DNA of 64,000 nucleotides from CAVPUA01 sp963708805. Its GTDB lineage: Bacteria > Actinomycetota > Actinomycetes > Mycobacteriales > Jatrophihabitantaceae. Shown here piece by piece: positions 38,345 through 46,544 of the stretch. The translations under genes were made by a program, and so were the position numbers. Below the pieces are notes generated by a model, which saw only the letters and a list, made by a program, of their open reading frames with translations, ran no database searches and was not told where the DNA came from. Location of the stretch: positions 868,001 through 932,000 of the forward strand of contig CAVPUA010000003.1 in assembly GCA_963708805.1 (NCBI GenBank), in the 5' to 3' direction. Position 1 is the first letter of the stretch. Each line of letters opens with the position of its first letter.

Positions 38345-39267
38345 CCACGCACAGCGCGACCTCACCGTCTCGCCTGCGCCTTCCGGTGCGGCAGGCCCAG
38401 GCCTGGCGGGCGAACTTCGCCAAGAGCGAAGCGACGGTGGCCGGGCGGGTGGCGACGCTCGTCAGCCTGATGATGGTCGGCCTCGCGCTATGGCTCGTGT
38501 TGTTCGGACTGGTGCTCAGTGGGTTGACGGAGCATCACCAGCAACAGCATCTGTACACGGCGTTCCGCACCCAGTTGGCCGAGGCCACGGCTCCGACCGG
38601 CGGCCAGATCAAGGACGGCGCTCCGGTTGCGATCATCGACGGCGCGGCGGGCGGCGTACACGGCCTCGTCGTCGTCGAAGGCACCACGTCCTCGGATCTG
38701 AAGAACGGCCCCGGGCACTATCCGGGGACGGCGCTGCCCGGCCAGCCCGGCGCCAGCACGGTGTTCGGGCGAGGAACCAGCTACGGCGGGCCGTTCGGCT
38801 CGATCACCTCCTTCGCGCCCGGCGACAAGATCACCGCGACCACCGCGCAGGGCACGTTCACCTACATCGTCGAGGACGTTCGACGCTCGGGCGACCCGCT
38901 GCCCGGCACGCTGGCGACCGGTTCCGGCCAGCTGACGCTGATCACGAGTACGAGTGGCGGCTGGGCGTCGGCCTGGTCGGACAAGCAGACCGTGTACGTC
39001 GACGCCATCTTGAGCGGCAAGACGGTCGAGGCACCCAGCGGGACCAACTCGCCGCGCCCGGCCGACGTGCTCCAGAAGGGCGACACCTCCGGCATCGTGG
39101 TGCTCGTCCTCTGGATGCAGTTGCTGCTGATCGCGGGCGTCGCGATCGTCTGGGGACGGGCGCGCTGGGGTCGGTCACAGGCCTGGTTGATCGGGGTTCC
39201 CATCGTGCTCGGCGCGCTGTGGGGCGCGACGAGTTGCGCCTGGCAGCTGTTACCCAACGTGTTCTGA
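38341..39267 (+). CDS. Sortase-fold protein lacking catalytic His and Cys (pseudo-sortase)
   Basis: A 308-aa protein with an N-terminal helix (residues 37-62), a sortase beta-barrel and two C-terminal helices. Sortase landmarks are GPGHYPGTALPGQPGASTVF, SYGGPFGSITSFAPGDKI, FTYIVEDVRR and LTLITSTSGG. Active sortases have GHR where this has GRG, and TLxTC where this has TLITS. So the catalytic His is replaced by Arg and the Cys by Ser, and the usual downstream Arg is not visible in WSDKQTVYVDA. The frame is intact, so this is not an indel artefact. It overlaps the preceding gene by four bases (ATGA). Probably a binding or scaffold role. Confidence 0.8.
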   Translation: MTTHSATSPSRLRLPVRQAQAWRANFAKSEATVAGRVATLVSLMMVGLALWLVLFGLVLSGLTEHHQQQHLYTAFRTQLAEATAPTGGQIKDGAPVAIIDGAAGGVHGLVVVEGTTSSDLKNGPGHYPGTALPGQPGASTVFGRGTSYGGPFGSITSFAPGDKITATTAQGTFTYIVEDVRRSGDPLPGTLATGSGQLTLITSTSGGWASAWSDKQTVYVDAILSGKTVEAPSGTNSPRPADVLQKGDTSGIVVLVLWMQLLLIAGVAIVWGRARWGRSQAWLIGVPIVLGALWGATSCAWQLLPNVF

Positions 39268-39297
39268 CCGAACTCACAGTCGGCGGCTCCGGCGCTC

Positions 39298-39324
39298 TTA
39301 ACCTTCCCGACGGTCGGAGGTTAA
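39298..39324. promoter_or_regulatory. Inverted repeat between pseudo-sortase and second PstS-like gene
   Basis: TTAACCT at 39298 and AGGTTAA at 39318 form perfect 7-base arms around a 13-base centre that is itself nearly self-complementary. It follows the pseudo-sortase stop by 30 bases and overlaps the first unit of a PHO-like box. It could be a terminator or part of a regulator site. Confidence 0.45.
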
Positions 39325-39341
39325 TCCCCAGTTCAGATTGG
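39320..39341 (+). promoter_or_regulatory. Candidate PhoP (PHO) box before the second PstS-like gene
   Basis: GTTAATC at 39320 and GTTCAGA at 39331 are direct repeats spaced 11 bases, ending about 75 bases before the start codon at 39417. The second unit (GTTCAGATTGG) resembles the second unit of the box at 42623 (GTTCCGTTTGG). Confidence 0.5.
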
Positions 39342-39416
39342 TGCTCCTCGGCGGCGGTGTGCCCCCTAGAGGCTTCGGTGGTAAGCCCACCACTCCCTCG
39401 GAAGGGGATCGCTCTC

Positions 39417-40664
39417 ATGCGACTGTTCTCCAAGAAGACAGGCCTGACGGTCTGCCTGATCGGCGCTGCCGTGGCGTCCGTGGCTCTGTCCACGACATCG
39501 GCGTCGGCCAGCAGCTCGGCACCGCGTACCGGCGACGTCGTCGGCGTTGGCTCTGACACTCTCCAGAATGCCGCGAACTTCGTGTTCGACGGTTCGCCCG
39601 GCGTGACCGGCGGCTACAACAACGTCGGCAACAACCACCGCGTCTACAGCTTCGACGCGACCGGCGACGCCAACGGCCGCGCGACCTACGACGGCACCTG
39701 CGGTGCCGCCCAGGCCTCGACCGGTCTCGGCGTGTTCTGCGACTCGACCACCAACCTGACTCCCAACCTGCTGCCCAACACCACGATCCTGCGGGCCGGC
39801 ACCAACCCCGTCGTCACTCCCAACGGATCCGGCGCGGGCATTGCCGCGCTGATCTCCGACTCCACCGCGGCCGGCTACCAGGGTCTGCCCACCGGCTCGA
39901 TCCAGTTCGCCCGCGCGTCGCGCCTGCCCAACTCGACCGAAGAGGGCAACTGCCCGACCACCGGTGCCTGCGGTGGTCTGCACGTCTACCAGGCCGCGAC
40001 CGACACCCTGGTCGCCGCCGTCAGCGGTGCCGGCACCAACGCCCCGGCCGGCCTCAACGCCGCCGAGCTCGCCAACATCTACGACTGCACGTGGACGCAC
40101 TGGAACCAGGTTCCCGGAGCCACCGGTTCTGACACGATCGACGCCCTGATCCCGCAGTCGGGTTCGGGTACGCGCAACTTCTTCCTGGCTGACCTGCTCG
40201 CGGCCAAGCCCAGCTTCGTGCTGGGCACCTCGTGTGGCATCCGCACCGTCGAGGAGCACGACCCCACGGGTATCTACGCCGACCCGCACCCGACCGACGC
40301 CATCGAGCCGTTCTCGACCGGCAAGATCACGTTGCTCAACTCGGGCTACTTCGCCAACGCCGGCTACACCACCACCGCCGGCAAGAACGCCTACTCCACC
40401 GGCGTGATCAAGGCCCTCACCGGCGCTCCCGACACGGGAACCGTCTACAACTCGACGCGCGGCCTGTACTTCGTCGTTCGTCAGCCCGACCTCAGCAGCA
40501 CCACGCCGTTGCAGGCCGGTGGCACGGGTACCGCTGCCAACTACGTCAACCAGCTCTTCGGTTCGACCGGCCTCATCAACAAGAGCGCGGGCAAGTCGCA
40601 GATCGTGGCCGCCGGCTTCACCGCCGCGTTCCTGGACTGCGGCGTCAACCCGACCAGCTGCTAG
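39417..40664 (+). CDS. Secreted PstS-like substrate-binding protein
   Basis: A 415-aa exported protein of the PstS-like type 2 periplasmic-binding family. It has a signal peptide (LTVCLIGAAVASVALSTTSASA). Ligand-loop motifs are VVGVGSDTLQNAANFVFDG, LANIYDCTWTHWNQVPG and IPQSGSGTRNFFLADLL, as in phosphate-binding proteins. There is no lipobox and no C-terminal helix, so the mature protein should be free outside the membrane, unlike the anchored PstS at 33893. Three Cys pairs are possible. The frame is intact. The inverted repeat and PHO-like box upstream suggest its own promoter. Phosphate as ligand is inferred from motifs and location. Confidence 0.82.
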   Translation: MRLFSKKTGLTVCLIGAAVASVALSTTSASASSSAPRTGDVVGVGSDTLQNAANFVFDGSPGVTGGYNNVGNNHRVYSFDATGDANGRATYDGTCGAAQASTGLGVFCDSTTNLTPNLLPNTTILRAGTNPVVTPNGSGAGIAALISDSTAAGYQGLPTGSIQFARASRLPNSTEEGNCPTTGACGGLHVYQAATDTLVAAVSGAGTNAPAGLNAAELANIYDCTWTHWNQVPGATGSDTIDALIPQSGSGTRNFFLADLLAAKPSFVLGTSCGIRTVEEHDPTGIYADPHPTDAIEPFSTGKITLLNSGYFANAGYTTTAGKNAYSTGVIKALTGAPDTGTVYNSTRGLYFVVRQPDLSSTTPLQAGGTGTAANYVNQLFGSTGLINKSAGKSQIVAAGFTAAFLDCGVNPTSC

Positions 40665-40701
40665 TCACCTCTTCTCCCTTTAGAAGGAAGGCATTCCGCA
40701 C

Positions 40702-42492
40702 ATGAAGAAGATCCTCTCCACGTCGATCGTCGGGGCTGCGACCCTGGCGACGTCGGTGGGAATCATTCTGGCGGGGAGCGGGGCCGCGCAAGCGGCCACC
40801 GTTCCGCCGTGGCAGAACTCGACCACCTCGCCGAACGCGACGCAGACGCTGTCGCTGTTCAACGCCGATGGCACCCCGAAGACGACGGGCTCGATCAACG
40901 ACTCACCGATCGCGGCCTACTACGAGTCCAGCGGCACGCTCGTGTCGGGCGACAACAAGGCCGGCATGTTCGTGTTCACCGCCTCGTCGACTTCGCTTCC
41001 GGACAACTGGAACGGCGATGGGCCCCTCGGTACCTTCACCTCCTACCCGGTGACCACGGGCCCCGCCGACATCACGTCGGCGACGACTCCGGTGAGCACG
41101 GGCGCGGCGGGCGACGACTCGATCGCGGTCGCCAACTCCGGCGACGGCACCAGCACCGCCGACCCGAACACGGCCTACCAGAACGTCTACGAGCTCCGCT
41201 TGAAGACCTCGGGCCACGCCGGTTCGCTCCAGAGCACCAACTACGCGGTCATGGACATCAAGGTCGACCCGACGACGGGCATCTGGACCCAGATCTACCC
41301 GACCCCGCCGGCGGCCCCGTCGATCACGGCGATCACGCCCAGCGTGGCCAGCCCGGCGGCGCACGGCACGTCGGTCACCTTCTCGGCAACCCTGTCCGAG
41401 TCTGACGGCAGCGCCATCCCGGCCGGTGGCAGCGTCCACCTGTTCGACGGCACGACCGACGACGGTGCGGCCACGCTGAACACGACGACCGGAGCGATCA
41501 GCGACACGCTCGTCCCGGCCGACGGCGACCACACCTTCACGTTCAAGTACACGCCGGCCAGCGGCACGGGAGCTACCTCGCCCGTGCTGAACTACCACGT
41601 GAACCTGAACATCCCGACCCCGACGGTCACGCTCGCAGTTGGCGGTAGCAACACCACCGCTGGTGCGGACACGACGCTGACGGCGACGGTCACGTCCGGT
41701 TCGCCGGCCGCTCCGCTCGGTGCGGGCACGGTCGCGTTCTACGACAACAACTCGACGACGGCGCTGCCGGGCACTGTGACCCAGAACCCGACCGGCACCT
41801 TCACGCTGGACCTGCCGACCGGGTTCGCCGCCGGCAGCCACTCGGTCGTCGCGAAGTTCACCCCGACCGACCCGGCCGCGTACAACTCGGCCTCATCGGC
41901 CCCGCAGGCGTTCCAGACGCAGACCGCTCAGGTCGGCGCCTGCCTGCAGACGGGTTCGGTCTGCACCGACGTCCAGAACATCCAGGCGACCATCCCGGTG
42001 GGTACGTTGATCATCAACACGCCTTACACCGCGGCGGCTCCGTTGGATCTGGGCACGCTGGCTCTGCAGCCGGGCGCGACCGAGTACAAGGGCACGGGCA
42101 CGTTCAGCAACATCATCGTCGTGGACACCCGCGCCGGTAACCTGCCCTACACGATCTCGGCGCTGTCCTCGGACCTGTCCGACGGCGGCTCGAACCCGGG
42201 TAGCAAGATCGACTCGCAGAACGTCGGCCTGACCGGCCTGAACTACACCGGCAGCGGCGGCTTCAACGGGGCGGTCACCAAGGTCGACAACCCGGCGGCT
42301 GAGCCGCCGGCGTTGCCGGGCGCGGCGCTGGGTGCTCCCGGCCAGCAGGGCCTGGGCATCAACCCGCACACCGTGATCTCGGTTGACCACGGGATCGGCA
42401 CCATGAACGCGAACGGCACGCTCACCATCACCGCGCCGACCTCGACCGAGGCCGGACTGTTCACCGGCACGATCACGTTCACGGTCGGCTAG
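40702..42492 (+). CDS. Secreted Ig-like repeat protein carrying the cluster's shared N-terminal domain
   Basis: A 596-aa protein with a Sec signal (ending GSGAAQAA). Residues 33-200 are a domain that also opens the protein at 44869 (PW; LFNADG...TGSI; VSGDNKA; NW; TTGPADITSATTPVST; DPNTAYQNVYELR; DIKVDPTTGIWTQIYP). Two Ig-like repeat modules follow (VTFSATLSESDGSAIPAGGSVHLFDG; TLTATVTSGSPAAPLGAGTVAFYDN) and then a C-terminal beta domain of about 190 residues ending GLFTGTITFTVG. There is no anchor. AGAAGGAAGG precedes the ATG, 37 bases after the PstS-like stop, so the two are probably co-transcribed. A strong terminator follows. Surface or matrix role inferred. Confidence 0.78.
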   Translation: MKKILSTSIVGAATLATSVGIILAGSGAAQAATVPPWQNSTTSPNATQTLSLFNADGTPKTTGSINDSPIAAYYESSGTLVSGDNKAGMFVFTASSTSLPDNWNGDGPLGTFTSYPVTTGPADITSATTPVSTGAAGDDSIAVANSGDGTSTADPNTAYQNVYELRLKTSGHAGSLQSTNYAVMDIKVDPTTGIWTQIYPTPPAAPSITAITPSVASPAAHGTSVTFSATLSESDGSAIPAGGSVHLFDGTTDDGAATLNTTTGAISDTLVPADGDHTFTFKYTPASGTGATSPVLNYHVNLNIPTPTVTLAVGGSNTTAGADTTLTATVTSGSPAAPLGAGTVAFYDNNSTTALPGTVTQNPTGTFTLDLPTGFAAGSHSVVAKFTPTDPAAYNSASSAPQAFQTQTAQVGACLQTGSVCTDVQNIQATIPVGTLIINTPYTAAAPLDLGTLALQPGATEYKGTGTFSNIIVVDTRAGNLPYTISALSSDLSDGGSNPGSKIDSQNVGLTGLNYTGSGGFNGAVTKVDNPAAEPPALPGAALGAPGQQGLGINPHTVISVDHGIGTMNANGTLTITAPTSTEAGLFTGTITFTVG

Positions 42493-42544
42493 TGACCAGC
42501 AGTTCCTGCACCATCTGAAACACCGGCACCACCAGCTGTACCGG

Positions 42545-42575
42545 CGGGACGGGCACCCACAAGGTGCCCGTCCCG
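42545..42575 (+). terminator. Strong intrinsic terminator
   Basis: A perfect 13-bp stem (CGGGACGGGCACC / GGTGCCCGTCCCG) with a CACAA loop, followed by TTCTGCTGTT. It lies 52 bases after the stop of the 596-aa protein and before the next PHO-like box, so it separates two transcription units in the cluster. Confidence 0.85.
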
Positions 42576-42622
42576 TTCTGCTGTTCGGCCGGCCGGATGG
42601 TGCCGTCCGCTGGACCGCCGTC

Positions 42623-42644
42623 GTTAACCGGCGGTTCCGTTTGG
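42623..42644 (+). promoter_or_regulatory. Candidate PhoP (PHO) box before the DUF916-like gene
   Basis: GTTAACC at 42623 and GTTCCGT at 42634 form an 11-base-spaced direct repeat, ending about 30 bases before the ATG at 42674. It is the third such repeat in the phosphate cluster. Confidence 0.5.
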
Positions 42645-42673
42645 CGTCGCCTGCGCCGGATTACCTCTGCCTC

Positions 42674-43825
42674 ATGAACACGGCTCGGGGACCACGGCCT
42701 CATCGATGGCACGTACGCGGCCTGGGCGCGATCTTGCTGCTCGTCGCGATGATCCTGATCGGCGGCGGGCCCTCCGCGTGGGCAGCGGCCTCACCGTCGC
42801 CGACCACGCCGGCCGCACCGGCCGCGGCGCCCGACAACCCGAACGGCGCCGTCTTCGGCATCGGGCCGTCGAATGGTCAGCGGGCCGACGGCCGGTCGTT
42901 CTTCAACTTCTTGGCCTCGCCCGGTGGACAGCTCACCGATCACGCCTTCGTGACGAACTTGTCCAGCCAGCCGCAAAACCTGCGGGTCTACGCGGTCGAC
43001 GCGGTGAGCGGTACGGACGGCTCCATCGGCTACGCCCCAGCGAGTGCCGCACCCAAGGATGCCGGCAGCTGGCTCAACATCGGCAACCTCGGCGACCTCG
43101 GTTCGGTGACGGTCCCGGCGGGGCGCAGCCTGAACCTGCCGTTCACGCTGCACGTCCCGACCACGGCGTCGCCGGGTGACCACATCGGCGCCTTGATCGT
43201 CTCCTTGACCTCGAAGGTCAAGAACGACAAGGGCGAGAACGTCAACTTCGAACAGCGCGTCGCCTCCCGCGTCGACATTCGCGTCAGCGGTGCGATCACC
43301 GCCAAGCTGACGATCGACAACATGAGCGCGTCGTACTCGCCGGGCTTCGTCATCAATCCGTTCGGCAGCGGCGATGCCACGGTGACCTACCGCGTCCACA
43401 ACGCGGGCAACGTGATCCTCGGCGGCAAGCAGGCCGTCACCATCTCGGGCTGGTACGGCGGCACCAAGAAAGCCGTCGTGGCCGACATCCCGGCGATGCT
43501 GCCTGGTGCCTACACCGTCGTCAGTACCAAGATCCGCAACGTGCCGGCGGCGTTCCGGCTGACCGCCAAGGCGTCCGTGACGCCGGTCCCGCCGGTGAAC
43601 GCGGTGGATCCGGTCCTGGCCCACGCCGTTTCGTCGGCGTCGATCTGGGCCGTGCCGTGGACGATCCCGATCGTCGTGATCCTGCTCATCGGTGGCATCG
43701 GCTTCTACTTCTGGCGCCGGACGCACCGCCCGACTCCGACACCGAACCGTCACAGCACGTCGCACAGCCGCTCGCGATCGCCGCGCCGCGTGCCCGTCTC
43801 CCACTCTCAACGCGCCAAGGTTTAG
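42674..43825 (+). CDS. DUF916 (WxL-interacting-like) membrane-anchored surface protein
   Basis: A 383-aa protein with a signal peptide (AILLLVAMILIGGGPSAWAA). A first domain (residues 50-165) has the DUF916 pattern: FGIGPSNGQRADGRSFFNFLASPGGQLTDHAFVTNLSSQPQNLRVYAVDAV, then GSWLNIG. A second beta-sandwich (GDATVTYRVHNAGNVILGGKQAVTISG) follows, then a helix (WTIPIVVILLIGGIGFYFWRR) and a basic tail. In Firmicutes the homologous WxLIP domain binds WxL surface proteins and peptidoglycan. Here it may organise the neighbouring secreted proteins at the wall; that is inference. The next gene begins eight bases after the stop. Confidence 0.8.
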   Translation: MNTARGPRPHRWHVRGLGAILLLVAMILIGGGPSAWAAASPSPTTPAAPAAAPDNPNGAVFGIGPSNGQRADGRSFFNFLASPGGQLTDHAFVTNLSSQPQNLRVYAVDAVSGTDGSIGYAPASAAPKDAGSWLNIGNLGDLGSVTVPAGRSLNLPFTLHVPTTASPGDHIGALIVSLTSKVKNDKGENVNFEQRVASRVDIRVSGAITAKLTIDNMSASYSPGFVINPFGSGDATVTYRVHNAGNVILGGKQAVTISGWYGGTKKAVVADIPAMLPGAYTVVSTKIRNVPAAFRLTAKASVTPVPPVNAVDPVLAHAVSSASIWAVPWTIPIVVILLIGGIGFYFWRRTHRPTPTPNRHSTSHSRSRSPRRVPVSHSQRAKV

Positions 43826-43833
43826 GACTGTTC

Positions 43834-44722
43834 ATGCTGGTCTCGTTCCGACGTTTCATGCTCATCGCTGCCGCGCTCGTGCTTGGCGCCTCGTCGATCG
43901 TGTGGGCCGCACCGGCCGGCGCCACGTCACTGCCGTTCACCGATCCCGACGCCAATGGCGGTTACATCGGTTTCTGCGACGCGAACAACAACAACGTGAC
44001 GTCGCGGTGAGGTCGATGCGGCCCCGTTCGTCTGGAAGGCCGTGTCGTCGACGACGCCGCCCGCCGCATTCCAGGGCAAGGGGCAGAACGCGATCCTCGA
44101 CATCTATCAGGTACGCCAGGGCTCGGACCCGGTCGACTGGGCCGGCGAGGACCTGACCGCCGCGTCGTTCTATGACAACTCGAAACTGCCGACCGTGGTG
44201 TCGACCAGTCAGGATGATGCGCTCTCGGACTTCACGAAGGCCTACCCGCCGTTGGAAGACGGCATGTACCAACTGCGCATGTTCTACGGCCGGGCCAACT
44301 ATGGCCTGTACAGCGAGAAGTATCCGACGGCCGTCATTCAGATCAAGAACAACAAGTGGACGGTCGTGCAGGGCGGCCAGGTGACTTGCAAGGCGGCGAC
44401 GGCCACCTCGAACGAGGTCCTGACCGGAGTCGTTCCGGCCGCCGACGCCAGCCCGAACCCGTCGAAGCCGAACGCGGCCCCGTCGGTGAGCGGCTCGTCC
44501 TCGGCGTCGGTCGGCAACTCCACTTCGGCCGGAACCGAAGCGACATCGGGTGCGGCCGACAGTCAAAAGACGGTGGCCGCCGGCACCACGAAGGCCAAGG
44601 CGGCGTCGTCCGGTTCATCGACGGTCCCGATCATCGTCGCGCTGGTCTTCGTGGCAATCGTGGCGATCATCGGCGGTGCTCTTTTGTGGCGTCGTCACCA
44701 ACTGAATGCGGTCGCCAAATGA
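43834..44722 (+). CDS. Secreted, C-terminally anchored surface protein (one frameshift)
   Basis: About 296 aa. It has a signal peptide ending WAAPAGA, then TSLPFTDPDANGGYIGFCDANNNNVTSG, the same opening as the protein at 44869 (TSLPWEPDPNAVGTLTFYDASGNVVTGG). The domain continues in another frame after about 44008 (APFVWKAVSS; DIYQVRQGSDPVDWAGEDL; YQLRMFYGRANYGLYSEKYPTAVIQIKNNKWTVV). A Ser/Ala/Thr linker and an anchor helix (VPIIVALVFVAIVAIIGGALLWRR) follow. One inserted base explains the break (total 3n+1). Eight bases separate it from the DUF916-like gene, so they are one transcript. Confidence 0.75.
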
Positions 44723-44868
44723 GGTCGAAGCGACGAAGCAATGCCGAAGGTTAACTAGGGACGAACGATTTTGCGCCGAGTCTTCGAAACAGCTGAGTCT
44801 GCCCTAGCGTCAGAATTGTCATCGCCGCCGCCGAGGCTGGCGGACACCGAGAGGATCACTCAAAGCTC

Positions 44869-46472
44869 ATGAAGCATGCAGCCAAACGCCGCGTTCGGCT
44901 CGGAATCAAGCGCTATCTGATTCTGGGCGGAGCGGTCGTACTCGCCGCCGCGACTGGCCTGACGATCTCGCTCGCCTCCGGAGCCACCGGCGCGACGTCA
45001 CTGCCCTGGGAGCCCGACCCCAACGCGGTCGGCACCCTGACCTTCTACGACGCGAGCGGCAACGTCGTGACCGGCGGCAGCTTGGACCAGGTCATGGCCG
45101 CGTACGCCGTCGGCAGCGCCACCGTCGTCAGCGGCAACAACCAGGCGGTACTGCTCTACACGCTTCCGCAGTCATCGGTGTCCTTGACTGCCAACTGGAC
45201 GTCCGATCAGATGACCAACTACACGAAGTATCCGCCCACGACCGGGCCGTCGGTGGTGACGTCGGCGACGACGCCGGTGACCACCATCGCCTCCGACGAC
45301 GAAACGCCCAACCAGCACCTCGCGGGCGGCTTCACCAGCGCGAGCGACCCCAACGCGGCGTACCAGAACGTCTATCAGATCCGGCAGCTCACCGCGCTCG
45401 GCTCGACGATCAGCAGCAAGTACAACGACGCCGACATCATGGTCGACACGACCACCAACACCTGGCACGAGGTCTACCCGGTCCTGGGTTCGGCGCCGAC
45501 CGGTACGACGACGCCGCCGCCCACGGACACGACGTCCACGACGCCGCCGCCCACGGACACGACGTCCACGACGCCGCCGCCCACGGACACGACGTCGACG
45601 ACGCCGCCGCCGACCGACACGACGTCGACGACGCCGCCGCCCACGGACACGACGTCGACGACGCCGCCGCCCACGGACACGACGTCGACGACGCCGCCGC
45701 CGACCGACACGACGTCCACGACGCCGGCCGACCGACACGACGTCGACGACGCCGCCGACGGACACGACGTCCACGACGCCGCCGCCCGACCGACACGACG
45801 TCCACGACGCCGCCGCCCACCGACACGACGTCCACGACGCCGCCGCCGACCGACACGACGTCCACGACGCCGCCGCCGACCGACACGACGTCGACGACGC
45901 CGCCGCCGACCGACACGACGTCCACGACGCCGCCGCCCACCAACACGACGTCGTCGTCGTCAGCTCCCGTCAGCTCGACGTCCACGACCACCGCACCAGT
46001 GACGACGACCTCGTCGTCCAGCGCGGCGGCCGGATCGGGTTCGGTCGGGGCCACGGACGCCAGCGGCGACCCGCTGGCGTCGGGCTTCAGCGCGACCCCG
46101 GGCGAGACGATCCAGCTCTCGGTCAGTTCCTTGACGCCGAACGCGGTCTACAACATCGTCGTCCACTCGACGCCGGTGACGGTGGGCTCGGTCACGACCG
46201 ACGCGTCGGGTAGCGCGAACTACACCCTGACGGTGCCGAGCGGACTTCCTGCCGGCGCCCACACGGTGCAGTTCGTCGACGCCAACGGCACGGTCGGCGC
46301 CTCGCTGGCCTTCACCATCACGACGCTGGCCAATGCCGGGTCGAGTTCGAGCCTGTCCAACACGGGTACCGACAGCAAGCTGGGTATCGAGCTGGGCCTG
46401 CTGCTGATCGTCGGTGGCTCGCTGCTCGTGTTCGCCTTCCGCCGCCGTCCGCGCGGAAAGCACATCTCTTGA
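44869..46472 (+). CDS. Surface protein with shared N-terminal domain, TTPPPTDTTS repeat stalk and LSNTG sorting-like signal (frame shifts within repeats)
   Basis: About 534 aa. It has a signal or anchor (YLILGGAVVLAAATGLTISLAS) and the shared domain, residues 42-205 (TSLPWEPDPNAVGTLTFYDASG; NWTSDQMTNYTKYPPTTGPS; DPNAAYQNVYQIRQL; DIMVDTTTNTWHEVYPVLG). A Pro/Thr stalk of ten-residue repeats (TTPPPTDTTS) follows, then a beta domain with TPGETIQLSVSSLTPNAVYNIVV. It ends LSNTGTDSKLG, a hydrophobic helix and RRRPRG, like an LPxTG-type signal. The frame changes among three odd-length repeat units at 45721-45806. GAGAGGA precedes the ATG. About 100 bases upstream GTTAACT (44750) recalls the PHO-like units but lacks a second GTTC copy. 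Confidence 0.78.
45511..45926 (+). repeat. 30-bp tandem repeat coding for TTPPPTDTTS
   Basis: About 14 head-to-tail units. Seven are exactly 30 bases (45511-45720), three are irregular (28 bases at 45721, 27 at 45749, 31 at 45776), and four more are of 30 bases (45807-45926), followed by a partial unit. Two near-identical unit types alternate (CCCACGGAC versus CCGACCGAC). The irregular units together shift the reading frame by one. No spacers, so this is not a CRISPR array. Confidence 0.92.
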
Positions 46473-46544
46473 TCGGCTCGGGTTCGGCGGCGACCTCGCT
46501 CGCCGCCGGACTCGGGCTCGGGACCGGGCGGGAGGGATAGCCGC

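Noticed and set aside
45511..45926. CRISPR-like array
   Set aside because: Units are directly contiguous, of coding period (30 bases) and without spacers; they encode a Pro/Thr stalk.
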